From Desulfobacterales bacterium (GTDB taxonomy: Bacteria > Desulfobacterota > Desulfobacteria > Desulfobacterales > Desulfobacteraceae): DNA of 17,407 nucleotides. Positions 8,614 through 15,146 of the stretch are shown here, piece by piece. Below the pieces are notes generated by a model that saw only the letters and a list, made by a program, of their open reading frames with translations, ran no database searches and was not told where the DNA came from. Location of the stretch: NCBI GenBank assembly GCA_022361315.1, contig JAKSBB010000013.1, positions 1-17,407 on the forward strand. The letters are read 5' to 3'. How positions within the stretch are numbered: position 1 is the stretch's first letter; every line of letters begins with the position of its first letter. The translations under genes were made by a program, and so were the position numbers.

Positions 8614-8642
8614 TTGACGACTGTCTGCCGGAATTTTACAAT
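8614..8642 (+). promoter_or_regulatory. Sigma-70 promoter of the universal stress protein gene
   Basis: TTGACG (8614-8619), exactly 17 bases, then TACAAT (8637-8642); both boxes are 5/6 to consensus. The predicted start near 8649 gives a leader of about 190 bases before the start codon at 8842. In the 366 bases between the transporter and usp I see this promoter, the inverted repeat upstream of it and the leader, and no convincing gene. Confidence 0.6.
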
Positions 8643-8841
8643 TTGAAGAATCAAACTGACCACAGACAGAACGCCCCCCTGCTGACTGATGCACATCCGA
8701 ATCCCCCCAACGATGCCCAATGAAACACTTGCACCGTCGATATCCATCTGTCACCCACCGGAAACGGCTGTTCCTTTTTTAACTGGTTGTACCCCGGTTG
8801 AGACGTTACCCAATACCCCAGACAAAAAGAGGAGGTCTGAC

Positions 8842-9819
8842 ATGAGAATTTCTCCAAAACATATCATGTGTGCCATTGATTTCTCAGGATTTGCCCAATT
8901 GACTATGGCCTACGGGAAAGCCATGGCCAGAGAGTTTGAGGCCAAACTATCCCTTTGCCATATCGTCCAGGATACGGTGATGTTGTCCAGCCATGCCCAT
9001 GCCGGGTTTGCTACGGACGAAGTTACGGCCCAGCGCATCCTGGATGCAAAAGAGGCCATTGAACTCCTTGCAGAGGAGGCGGATGTCTCTGCCGCCCCAC
9101 TTGTATCCATGGGACATCCGGCAGACGAGATCACCCGCATGGCGAAAAAACACGAGGTGGATCTGGTGATCGCCGCCACCCACGGCGGATCGGGTATAAA
9201 ACGATTCCTGGTGGGATCGGTCACCGACCGCCTGGTGAAAACCCTGACCTGCCCCCTGCTCGTTCTCCACTCACCGCCGGAAGCAGAAACGAAGGCAGAC
9301 TATCTGCCCCTGAAACGGCTGCTGGTGGGATGCGATTTCTCCGAAGGGTCCGGGCTTGCCTTTGAATATGGCCTGAGCCTGGCCCAGGAGTTTGAAGCGG
9401 AACTTCACCTGGTCCACGTACTCAAACCCCATAAACACGTCGCCCTGGGTACCTCTGACTATATAAAGCTGCAGGAAGGCGACTACCCCGGGTGGAACCG
9501 TACGGATTTCATCCACCTCCAGGAGAATGCCGCCGGCGAAGAATACGAACGCCGCCAGCGCCTCCTCAACCGTCTGGAACGCCAGCTGTCCAATATGGTA
9601 CCGGAGGAAAGCCGCCACTGGTGTACGCCGGTAACCAGCCTGCGCCAGGGAGAGCCCTATCTTGAACTTCTGGACTATGCAGAGACCCATCAGATAGACA
9701 TGGTAATTCTGGGTGTCCACGGGCATTCCATCCTTGAGCAGTTCCTGGTGGGTTCCACCACGGACCGGGTCATCAGCCGAGCGTCCTGTCCGGTGATGGC
9801 GGTCCGGGAAACGGCCTGA
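8842..9819 (+). CDS. Tandem-domain universal stress protein (UspA family)
   Basis: Cytoplasmic protein of 325 residues made of two Usp domains, about 6-143 and 158-322. Both carry the ATP-binding loop of the family. In the second, G291-V-H-G294, nine residues, then G304-S305 fit G-2x-G-9x-G-S/T exactly. In the first the leading glycine is Ala112, followed by G115 and G125-S126. ATP binding is therefore likely at least in the second domain. The start at 8842 is chosen for the strong GAGGAGG at 8830-8836. The frame stays open upstream to an ATG at 8689, but that one lacks a ribosome site and the intervening residues do not look like protein. Homologues act in stress survival and energy limitation; the specific role is unknown. 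Confidence 0.93.
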   Translation: MRISPKHIMCAIDFSGFAQLTMAYGKAMAREFEAKLSLCHIVQDTVMLSSHAHAGFATDEVTAQRILDAKEAIELLAEEADVSAAPLVSMGHPADEITRMAKKHEVDLVIAATHGGSGIKRFLVGSVTDRLVKTLTCPLLVLHSPPEAETKADYLPLKRLLVGCDFSEGSGLAFEYGLSLAQEFEAELHLVHVLKPHKHVALGTSDYIKLQEGDYPGWNRTDFIHLQENAAGEEYERRQRLLNRLERQLSNMVPEESRHWCTPVTSLRQGEPYLELLDYAETHQIDMVILGVHGHSILEQFLVGSTTDRVISRASCPVMAVRETA

Positions 9820-9824
9820 TATAT

Positions 9825-9911
9825 AGCAAATGACAGAAATATGTTCCGCTATGAACGAACGCCTGGCTTGCCGAAAAAGAACGCGATGCTTTTCTGGTAG
9901 TGTCATTTGCT
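9825..9911. repeat. 11-bp terminal inverted repeats bounding an 87-bp segment
   Basis: AGCAAATGACA (9825-9835) and its exact complement TGTCATTTGCT (9901-9911) bracket 65 bases in the gap after usp. No target duplication is evident. It could be a pair of protein-binding sites, a remnant of a small mobile repeat, or chance. Confidence 0.4.
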
Positions 9912-10030
9912 GGTCAACCCGGATGGATGATACAAATTCAATCGGAAAATCTTTTTGGCAACGGCTATAGTTGATTCATTCAAAAAAAGGGCAGGATCAT
10001 TCAATCCTTTCCATCCCTATATATGGATAA

Positions 10031-10059
10031 TTGTCTCATGCTTGGCGAAGCCCTATATC
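10031..10059 (+). promoter_or_regulatory. Weak candidate promoter of the hydrolase-SnoaL gene
   Basis: TTGTCT (10031-10036), 17 bases, TATATC (10054-10059). Each box is only a partial match. The position, 35 bases before the start codon, is reasonable. Confidence 0.25.
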
Positions 10060-10094
10060 ACTAGTTTTTAGACAAACATCCGGGAGAATAAAAA

Positions 10095-11594
10095 ATGATT
10101 CAACAAACAGCCTTAACCACAAACTTCCCCATGGAAGGGGGCCAGATAATTATCAATGCAGCGGCCATATTCACCATCACATGTTTCGCGCTGATGGTAT
10201 TTGCACAAACCGCATTTAGCATGGACACAACAAAAAAAACAGCCGCCGGCTTTGAACGGGTTGAGTTCGAAAGTCAGGGCACTACCATCAAAGGCCATCT
10301 TTACCTGCCGGTACCAAAAGGGGAACAGACCCAACCATATCCCGCAGTTGTGGTAACAGGGGCCTGGACCACGGTCAAAGAGCAGATGCCGGCCACCTAT
10401 GCAAAGGCCCTTTCCGAACAAGGCTATGCAGCCCTGACCTTTGATTTCAGGGGATGGGGGGAATCAAAAGACAAGATCAAATACCTGGAAAATCCCGAAC
10501 GAAAGATTGAAGACATCCACGCCGCCCTGTCCTATCTGTCCAACCGGCCGGATATTGACCCGGCACGCATCGCCGGCTTAGGTATCTGCGCATCATCCGG
10601 CTACATGGCCCATGCGGCAGCCACCTCATCGACACTCAGAGCCATCGCCTTAGTTGCCCCCTGGCTCCACGATGCTGCCATTGTCAGTCAGGTGTACGGC
10701 GGGGAAACAGGTGTGAAAAACCTGATTGCCATGGGCAGAGACGCAGAAAATTCAAAGGAAGCGGTTGTCATTGAAGCGGCCAGCACAACCAATGAAAATG
10801 CCCTCATGTACAACGCCCCCTATTATACAGAAAAAAATCGCGGATTGATTCCCGAATACGACAACCGGTTCAATGTGGCCTCCTGGGAAGGGTGGCTGAC
10901 CTTTGATGCCCAGCAGGCAGCAGACAACATTCACATACCTGTATTGCTGGTGCATTCGGAAGATGCGGCCATTCCCCAGGGGGTAAAGGCCTTTGCCCAA
11001 AGGATGGGGGATACGGCCAGGACCGTTTGGCTGGACAAGGTGTCTCAATTTGATTTTTATGACCGGCACGACGCCGTTGCCCAATCCGTCAGTCTGGTGA
11101 GCGATCATTTTGAAACCACATTTAAATCCGGCTCAACATCGATGGATAGGGCCATGGATACGGCACAGATAAAAACAACGCTGGAAGCCATGGCCGTGCT
11201 GGCAGACCAGAACAGATTCGAAGCCCTGGAAGATATTTTTGCGGATCAGGTCACCGTGGATTACACCTCTCTGTTCGGCGGTAACGTGGAACGGGTTGCG
11301 GTAAAAGACCTGATGAAACGGTGGGCCTCCTTCCTTCCCGGATTTGAGGTAACCCGCCACAACCTGACCAATATTGATGTGCGGGTGAAGGAGACCACTG
11401 CCGAGGCATCGGCGGATATACGGGCAGAACATTATCTGGATGGCCTGTTCTGGGAAGTATCCGGCACATACACCTATAGACTGACCCGTGACAAGGGCCT
11501 ATGGAAAATCGCCGGCCTCACACTGAATTTTGCCAGTGAACGGGGCACCCGTGATGTGCTGGCATTGGCGGGAGAAAAAGCCGCTAAAAATTGA
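10095..11594 (+). CDS. Exported or anchored alpha/beta hydrolase fused to a SnoaL/NTF2-like domain
   Basis: Protein of 499 residues; GGGAGA at 10082-10087 supports the ATG at 10095. A hydrophobic stretch at about 18-42 predicts a signal peptide or membrane anchor, but the 17 residues before it contain no Lys or Arg, which is odd for a signal. Residues 52-343 form a dienelactone-hydrolase-like alpha/beta hydrolase with DFRGWGES and the nucleophile elbow G163-I-C165-A-S167. By alignment with the usual GxSxG the nucleophile is Cys165. The acid is probably Asp290 (HSED). At the family's usual catalytic-His position (…H-x-D-x-Y-D) I see Gln318 in VSQFDFYD. Residues 355-480 resemble a SnoaL-like domain (VDYTSLFGG, WKIAGLTLNF). 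Substrate unknown. It stands alone between usp and the MetE-like gene. Confidence 0.85.
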   Translation: MIQQTALTTNFPMEGGQIIINAAAIFTITCFALMVFAQTAFSMDTTKKTAAGFERVEFESQGTTIKGHLYLPVPKGEQTQPYPAVVVTGAWTTVKEQMPATYAKALSEQGYAALTFDFRGWGESKDKIKYLENPERKIEDIHAALSYLSNRPDIDPARIAGLGICASSGYMAHAAATSSTLRAIALVAPWLHDAAIVSQVYGGETGVKNLIAMGRDAENSKEAVVIEAASTTNENALMYNAPYYTEKNRGLIPEYDNRFNVASWEGWLTFDAQQAADNIHIPVLLVHSEDAAIPQGVKAFAQRMGDTARTVWLDKVSQFDFYDRHDAVAQSVSLVSDHFETTFKSGSTSMDRAMDTAQIKTTLEAMAVLADQNRFEALEDIFADQVTVDYTSLFGGNVERVAVKDLMKRWASFLPGFEVTRHNLTNIDVRVKETTAEASADIRAEHYLDGLFWEVSGTYTYRLTRDKGLWKIAGLTLNFASERGTRDVLALAGEKAAKN

Positions 11595-11614
11595 TGAGAA
11601 AGCCGCTAGAAAAA
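11572..11614 (+). repeat. Short imperfect direct repeat across the hydrolase stop codon
   Basis: Two copies of GAGAAA(AA)GCCGCTARAAA, at 11572-11590 and 11596-11614, flank the TGA at 11592-11594. It looks like a small tandem duplication at the gene's 3' end. No terminator is obvious here. Confidence 0.5.
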
Positions 11615-11711
11615 CGCCGTAACCGGCAAATCAGATGGTATATTTGAGGGTGTTTTTTTCAGGGAAAGGTGCTATAAAGGGGCTTTAATCACAATATACG
11701 CATAGGTTGAT

Positions 11712-12782
11712 ATGATTATGACTTCTTTTAAAGCCGATACACGTCCCCTGCTGGTGGGCAGCCTGCCCATGACAGACCACGGGGCAGCAGCACGCCTGGT
11801 GATGGATCATACGCCAGATATTCCCCTGTGGGTTCAGCTGCCCCTGTTCAAAGCAGAAGGGATGGTTGACCAGTTTCTTCCCGGGCTTCCCGGACTGACC
11901 CGGGAAGGGGACAAAAGCTGTCTGAATACAGAGGCGGCATCTTTTGACGAAGAGTTTCTGGCCTTTTTTGAGGATTACCTGGCCCTGTCGGAACCGGAAA
12001 CCGACCTGGACGGCAGCCGCTTTGCCTTTACCGAAGAAACCGGAAAGGGCTTTGCCGAATTCATCCGCCAGGTGGACGGCAGCGGCAGGGATTTCATTGC
12101 CCTCAAAGGCCAGGTCACCGGCCCCATTACCTTTGCCACAGCCGTCAAAGACCAGGAAGGCAGGGACATCTTCTACAATGAACAGCTCAGGGATGCCGCC
12201 GTAAAGCGCCTTGCCCTGAATGCCGGATGGCAGGCCAGAACCTTTGCCAAACGCGGCGCCACCCCGATTATCTTTCTGGATGAACCGGCTCTGGCCGGGT
12301 TCGGCACCTCCGCCTATATTACCATCACCCGGGAAGACGTGACAGCCAGCGTAGAGGAAATCACCGGGTTTATCCACCGGGAAGGCGGATTGGCCGGGGT
12401 CCATGTCTGCGCCAATACCGAATGGGACATGCTTCTGGATAGTAATATCGATGTCATCAGCTTTGATGCCTTTTCCTACTTTGACAAATTCATGCTCTAC
12501 CCGGAGCAGGTAAAGACATTTATCCAACGCGGGGGGATACTGGCCCTGGGCATAGTTCCCACCGCCAAGGCGGAGATCATCGCCGAACAGAGCGTGGAGA
12601 CCCTGAAGGAAAAGTTCGAAGATCAGGTATCACAACTCACGGCATTGGGACTTGACCGGAAAACCGTCCTTTCCCAGATGTTCATCACCCCCAGTTGCGG
12701 CACCGGTTCCCTGGATTTTGATTCGGCAAAAAGGGTCCTTGAACTGACCCGGGATCTCTCTGCCGTCATCCGGAACAACTGA
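11712..12782 (+). CDS. Stand-alone MetE C-terminal-like (UROD/MetE superfamily) methyltransferase
   Basis: Cytoplasmic TIM-barrel protein of 356 residues resembling the catalytic C-terminal half of cobalamin-independent methionine synthase. Visible landmarks are FLDEPALAGFG (188-198), the zinc-type pair His231-x-Cys233 in GVHVCANTEWD, and Cys329 in TPSCGTGSL. His/Cys/Cys at these places correspond to three zinc ligands of MetE (His641, Cys643 and Cys726 of E. coli). The MetE N-terminal half is absent and no separate copy is present here. Such core-MetE proteins in anaerobes may take methyl groups from corrinoid proteins rather than folate; methionine synthesis is a reasonable but unproved role. 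The ribosome site is weak (AGG eight bases upstream of ATG); a second ATG two codons in is an alternative. It is transcribed toward the transglutaminase-like gene, with a shared hairpin between. Confidence 0.72.
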   Translation: MIMTSFKADTRPLLVGSLPMTDHGAAARLVMDHTPDIPLWVQLPLFKAEGMVDQFLPGLPGLTREGDKSCLNTEAASFDEEFLAFFEDYLALSEPETDLDGSRFAFTEETGKGFAEFIRQVDGSGRDFIALKGQVTGPITFATAVKDQEGRDIFYNEQLRDAAVKRLALNAGWQARTFAKRGATPIIFLDEPALAGFGTSAYITITREDVTASVEEITGFIHREGGLAGVHVCANTEWDMLLDSNIDVISFDAFSYFDKFMLYPEQVKTFIQRGGILALGIVPTAKAEIIAEQSVETLKEKFEDQVSQLTALGLDRKTVLSQMFITPSCGTGSLDFDSAKRVLELTRDLSAVIRNN

Positions 12783-12800
12783 TTCTTAAAACCCAATATT

Positions 12801-12831
12801 CCCCGGTGTCCGCTTGCCCCGGATACCGGGG
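12801..12831. terminator. Hairpin between convergent genes, possible bidirectional terminator
   Basis: A 12-bp stem with one G-U pair (CCCCGGTGTCCG at 12801-12812 with 12820-12831) and a 7-base loop, 18 bases after the MetE-like stop and one base before the convergent stop codon. The T tracts on both sides are weak (ATTATTT on plus). Confidence 0.55.
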
Positions 12832-12832
12832 A

Positions 12833-13501
12833 TTATTTCCCGGACGTCTCTGCCAGGGCCTCTTCACTGAAGTTTCCCTCCATCCTGCCCGCATCCTCAA
12901 AATACTTCGGGTAGGTCCTACGGCATGCCGAAAGAATCCTGTCCCAGGGCAGGTCCGCAAACCGCCCGTGATCATTGACGTACTCCATATGACGGTTGCC
13001 TTTGGTATCAAAGGGATGAAATACTGAGTCTTCGGTGCCGTCGAATTCCAGGGGTTTCACACCAAATGCCCGGCACAAAGAAAGATTAAAGGCCGGTGTG
13101 GCCTTTACCCAGCGGTCTTCCAGGCAGACGTCCGTATATCCGTGCCAGACAAAAAGGTCGGTTCCCATTTTCTCCCTGAGTTTACCCGTTGTCAGATGAT
13201 TCTTTACATCGGCGAACCCGAGCCGGGCCGGAATGGCAACGCATCTCAGGCAGGCGGCCAGGAGCACCGCCTTTGCCACACAATAGCCCTCGCCCCGGGA
13301 CAGAATATAAGAAGCCTTCATGGCAGCAGGTTTCGGTTCGATGCTGTAGGGGTTATACCGGATTTCGTCCCGGACGGCGTAATACAAGGATACGGCCTTC
13401 TCTATCCGGGAGGCACCTTCCCGAATATGGGCCCGGGAAAAGGCCATAATTTCCGGGTGGTCGGCGTCGATATAGTAGGTGGAGCGGGTATAGTCTTCCA
13501 T
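12833..13501 (-). CDS. Transglutaminase-fold (cysteine protease-like) protein
   Basis: Cytoplasmic protein of 222 residues with the transglutaminase-like core. The nucleophile is Cys74 in SRGEGYCVAKAVLLAA and the catalytic His is His120 in FVWHGYTDV. At the usual Asp of the triad (WVxxDP) the sequence reads WVKATP, so the position is Thr135. I remember related bacterial proteins sharing this KATPAFN segment, so it may define a subfamily that uses another residue or does not cleave. The start at 13501 has no clear Shine-Dalgarno sequence. The frame is open further upstream without a better ATG, and the residues from METASP-like MEDYTRSTYY onward look like the true N-terminus. It is divergent from the sigma-54 operon, 284 bases away. 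Function unknown; amidase, protease or scaffold are all possible. Confidence 0.8.
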   Translation of the reverse strand: MEDYTRSTYYIDADHPEIMAFSRAHIREGASRIEKAVSLYYAVRDEIRYNPYSIEPKPAAMKASYILSRGEGYCVAKAVLLAACLRCVAIPARLGFADVKNHLTTGKLREKMGTDLFVWHGYTDVCLEDRWVKATPAFNLSLCRAFGVKPLEFDGTEDSVFHPFDTKGNRHMEYVNDHGRFADLPWDRILSACRRTYPKYFEDAGRMEGNFSEEALAETSGK

Positions 13502-13596
13502 GATCAGGTCCAGATGATATCCGTTGCAGGTTGAGTTCAGATTATCCCTATATCCTCCTCCACATATAAAATCAATCCCCCTGACATGGCCCCCTC

Positions 13597-13621
13597 TGTA
13601 TCAAGACACACTTTTGTGCCA
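13597..13621 (+). promoter_or_regulatory. Putative activator-binding palindrome upstream of the HEAT-ferredoxin operon
   Basis: AGACACA-CTTT-TGTGCCA (13604-13621) matches the palindrome upstream of the sigma-54 activator gene in the form GAYACAC-N3-TGTGYCA. A further half-site, TGTATCA (13597-13603), directly adjoins it. The site lies about 65 bases upstream of the candidate -24/-12 promoter, a normal place for an enhancer-binding protein. It is also in the region divergent to the transglutaminase-like gene, which it could affect. Confidence 0.55.
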
Positions 13622-13684
13622 AATTTGAGACAAAAAATACCTGAATAATACGGAATATAGGCGAGAGTCCTTGATCTGGATTAT

Positions 13685-13701
13685 CTGGCATACTTTATGC
13701 T
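13685..13701 (+). promoter_or_regulatory. Candidate sigma-54 (-24/-12) promoter of the HEAT-ferredoxin operon
   Basis: CTGGCA at 13685-13690 and ATGCT at 13697-13701 place GG and GC exactly ten bases apart, as RpoN requires. It matches CTGGCA and TGCT of the consensus YTGGCACGRNNNTTGCW. Transcription would start near 13713, leaving a leader of about 70 bases. The sigma-54 activator encoded just downstream and the palindrome upstream support the call. Confidence 0.5.
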
Positions 13702-13785
13702 GCTTATGGGATTGAGATTAGATTTTGGTTAACGACCCAACACCGATACATTCCCTAACAGGCAAAACAAGAGTCGAGACGCCCT

Positions 13786-14475
13786 ATGAAACCATACGGC
13801 AGAAAAATAAAAAAACAGGTCAGGGATATCCTCGAAAATCAGACGCGGACGGAGGCCCTCAAGCACCTTGAACAGATTCCGGACGAACAATTGGTGGGGC
13901 ATCTGTTTTCCCACTTTTACCACATGGACGAACTGGTCAAGTTCAGAAGCGTCACAGCCATGGGGGAACTGGCCCTCAGGATTTCAGGGAAGTCCATGGA
14001 AAAGGCGAGAATCATTCTGCGACGGATCATGTGGAATCTGAATGACGAATCCGGAGGCATCGGATGGGGCTCCCCCGAAGCCATGGGAGAAATTCTGAGC
14101 AAAAGCCCGGAACTGGCACAGGAATTCAAATCCATCCTCTTTTCCTACCTGGACCACCGGGGCAACCACATTGAACATGAAATGCTTCAACGTGGTGTCC
14201 TCTGGGGAATCGGGACCTATCTCGAGGCTGCCCCTGACCACCTGACCGACACCACAAAAACCCAGATCTTTGCCCATCTCCACTCGAAGGATGCCGTGAA
14301 GCGCGGTTACGCCATCCGGGCATTGATCAACGCAAAGACGTTCAATTGCCGGATACTGCCGGAGCATCTCATAGATGACACAACCGGGGTTGATATTTTT
14401 ACCGGCTGGCACTTTATCAATACCCGGATTTCAGACATGTGCCACGCCTGTGACAGCCGTCAGATGTCCGCATAA
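13786..14475 (+). CDS. HEAT-like repeat protein resembling the DVU0298 family
   Basis: Alpha-helical protein of 229 residues, first gene of a three-gene operon. Its most characteristic segment is at 82-103 (LNDESGGIGWGSPEAMGEI), which I recall from the family named after Desulfovibrio vulgaris DVU0298. Repeated paired helices such as FRSVTAMGELALRI (53-66), QRGVLWGIGTYLEAAP (135-150) and VKRGYAIRALINAKTF (171-186) suggest HEAT/ARM-like repeats. The C-terminus carries Cys219-His-Ala-Cys222 and Cys188. No signal peptide or membrane segment. The function of the family is not known to me; a scaffold or partner for the downstream ferredoxin is inference. The start at 13786 lacks a strong ribosome site. 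A candidate sigma-54 promoter lies about 90 bases upstream. Confidence 0.8.
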   Translation: MKPYGRKIKKQVRDILENQTRTEALKHLEQIPDEQLVGHLFSHFYHMDELVKFRSVTAMGELALRISGKSMEKARIILRRIMWNLNDESGGIGWGSPEAMGEILSKSPELAQEFKSILFSYLDHRGNHIEHEMLQRGVLWGIGTYLEAAPDHLTDTTKTQIFAHLHSKDAVKRGYAIRALINAKTFNCRILPEHLIDDTTGVDIFTGWHFINTRISDMCHACDSRQMSA

Positions 14476-14532
14476 ACCCAATGTAGCTGTGGCCTGGAAT
14501 AGCTGCCAGACAAGCGACGAAAGAGAAGACCC

Positions 14533-14763
14533 ATGTTGAAAAAAAAATGCGATGAAAACATTGCCCGTACCATTGCCCTGGCCCAGGAGATGATTGAACT
14601 GGCCCAGGAAGGGTACGAGCATCAGCAAGACCCGGGGTGCGGAATCCTGTACGGTATTCTTCTGGATTCCGGCTACCGCATCCTGGACCTGGCTCAAAAA
14701 GAAAAGGACGCCCATGTTCAAAAGGGCTGGTGGGACAATAATGTGAACAAGGAGACCATATGA
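14533..14763 (+). CDS. Small helical protein of the HEAT-ferredoxin operon, 76 residues
   Basis: I do not recognise this family. The protein is acidic to neutral and mostly helical (about 8-27 and 37-60), with two isolated cysteines, Cys6 and Cys36, the latter in DPGCGILYGILLDSGYRIL, and a tryptophan pair near the C-terminus (GWWDNN). GAGAAG lies about seven bases before the ATG. It begins 57 bases after the HEAT-like gene. Its TGA overlaps the ATG of the ferredoxin gene (ATGA at 14760-14763), so translation is probably coupled and the two products may be needed in similar amounts. Normal codon use and the overlap make it a real gene. Confidence 0.82.
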   Translation: MLKKKCDENIARTIALAQEMIELAQEGYEHQQDPGCGILYGILLDSGYRILDLAQKEKDAHVQKGWWDNNVNKETI

Positions 14764-14948
14764 AGCGACCTGTTCTGGATATGGCGGAATGCATCCTCTG
14801 CGAAGTCTGTATAGACCTGGCACCCCATGCCTTCCAGATCAACGATGCCGGATTTGTAGAAGTCCTGGATCTCAAAGATTATAGTGACGACGACATCAAC
14901 GAAGCCGTGAAGAACTGCCCCAAAGACTGCATTACCTGGGAAGACTAA
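14760..14948 (+). CDS. Single-cluster 4Fe-4S ferredoxin, 62 residues
   Basis: Small soluble electron carrier. The ligands C11-x2-C14-x2-C17 and C53-P form a one-cluster [4Fe-4S] ferredoxin site of the kind seen in Desulfovibrio and Thermotoga monocluster ferredoxins. An additional Cys57 follows in NCPKDCITW. It is strongly acidic, as usual for ferredoxins, and somewhat longer between cysteine groups than clostridial domains because the second cluster half is lost. AAGGAGA stands directly before the ATG, whose first bases overlap the preceding stop codon. It closes the operon and is followed by a strong terminator. The redox partner is unknown; the HEAT-like and 76-residue proteins are the obvious candidates. 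Confidence 0.92.
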   Translation: MKRPVLDMAECILCEVCIDLAPHAFQINDAGFVEVLDLKDYSDDDINEAVKNCPKDCITWED

Positions 14949-14957
14949 CCCCAAACA

Positions 14958-15001
14958 CATTCCCCGGCCGACCGTCTGACGGCCGGGGGATGTCATTTTT
15001 T
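14958..15001 (+). terminator. Rho-independent terminator of the HEAT-ferredoxin operon
   Basis: A 13-bp stem with one G-U pair (14958-14970 with 14980-14992, core CCCCGGCCG), a 9-base loop, and six T at 14996-15001. It separates the operon from the activator gene, which therefore needs its own promoter. Confidence 0.9.
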
Positions 15002-15052
15002 CCCTTCCCCACCCCTCTCTCCATAAAAACCCTTGCAGAAACCCCCTGTGCC

Positions 15053-15070
15053 TGATACACAAATGTGTCA
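15053..15070 (+). promoter_or_regulatory. Putative autoregulatory palindrome upstream of the sigma-54 activator gene
   Basis: TGATACA-CAAA-TGTGTCA is a 7+7 inverted repeat with one mismatch, 77 bases before the start codon. It shares GAYACAC-N3-TGTGYCA with the site upstream of the HEAT-ferredoxin operon. No GG-N10-GC sigma-54 element lies downstream of it, so the activator gene is probably read by the housekeeping polymerase, and binding here may repress or tune it. Confidence 0.55.
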
Positions 15071-15146
15071 TTCGAGGAAGGTATAAAAAATACTGGCCTC
15101 TAACCCTAATGACGCTTGAATACGAGACACTGCTGGATACACCGAC

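Noticed and set aside
8482..8754. Possible 90-codon gene on the minus strand upstream of the EamA transporter
   Set aside because: No Shine-Dalgarno sequence, composition unlike protein, and it crosses the well-formed usp promoter.
8689..8841. N-terminal extension of the Usp protein from an upstream in-frame ATG
   Set aside because: The extension is Pro/Thr-rich without family resemblance, lacks a ribosome site, and a GAGGAGG precedes the downstream ATG where the Usp fold begins.
9271..9906. Open frame of 211 codons on the minus strand opposite usp
   Set aside because: It is the antisense of a well-supported tandem Usp gene, has no ribosome site and reads as low-meaning sequence without domain motifs.
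11685..12527. Open frame of 280 codons on the minus strand opposite the MetE-like gene
   Set aside because: The plus-strand gene has clear zinc-ligand motifs. The antisense frame is Gly/Phe/Gln-rich with no recognisable fold, typical of a shadow in GC-rich coding DNA.
13554..13561. Very strong Shine-Dalgarno-like GGAGGAGG on the minus strand before the transglutaminase-like gene
   Set aside because: No ATG, GTG or TTG lies at a usable distance in any frame, and it is about 53 bases from the chosen start.
15033..15059. TTGCAG-N17-TACACA as a promoter for the sigma-54 activator gene
   Set aside because: Only about three of six bases match in each box; TATAAA further down lacks a partner. The promoter of this gene remains unassigned.
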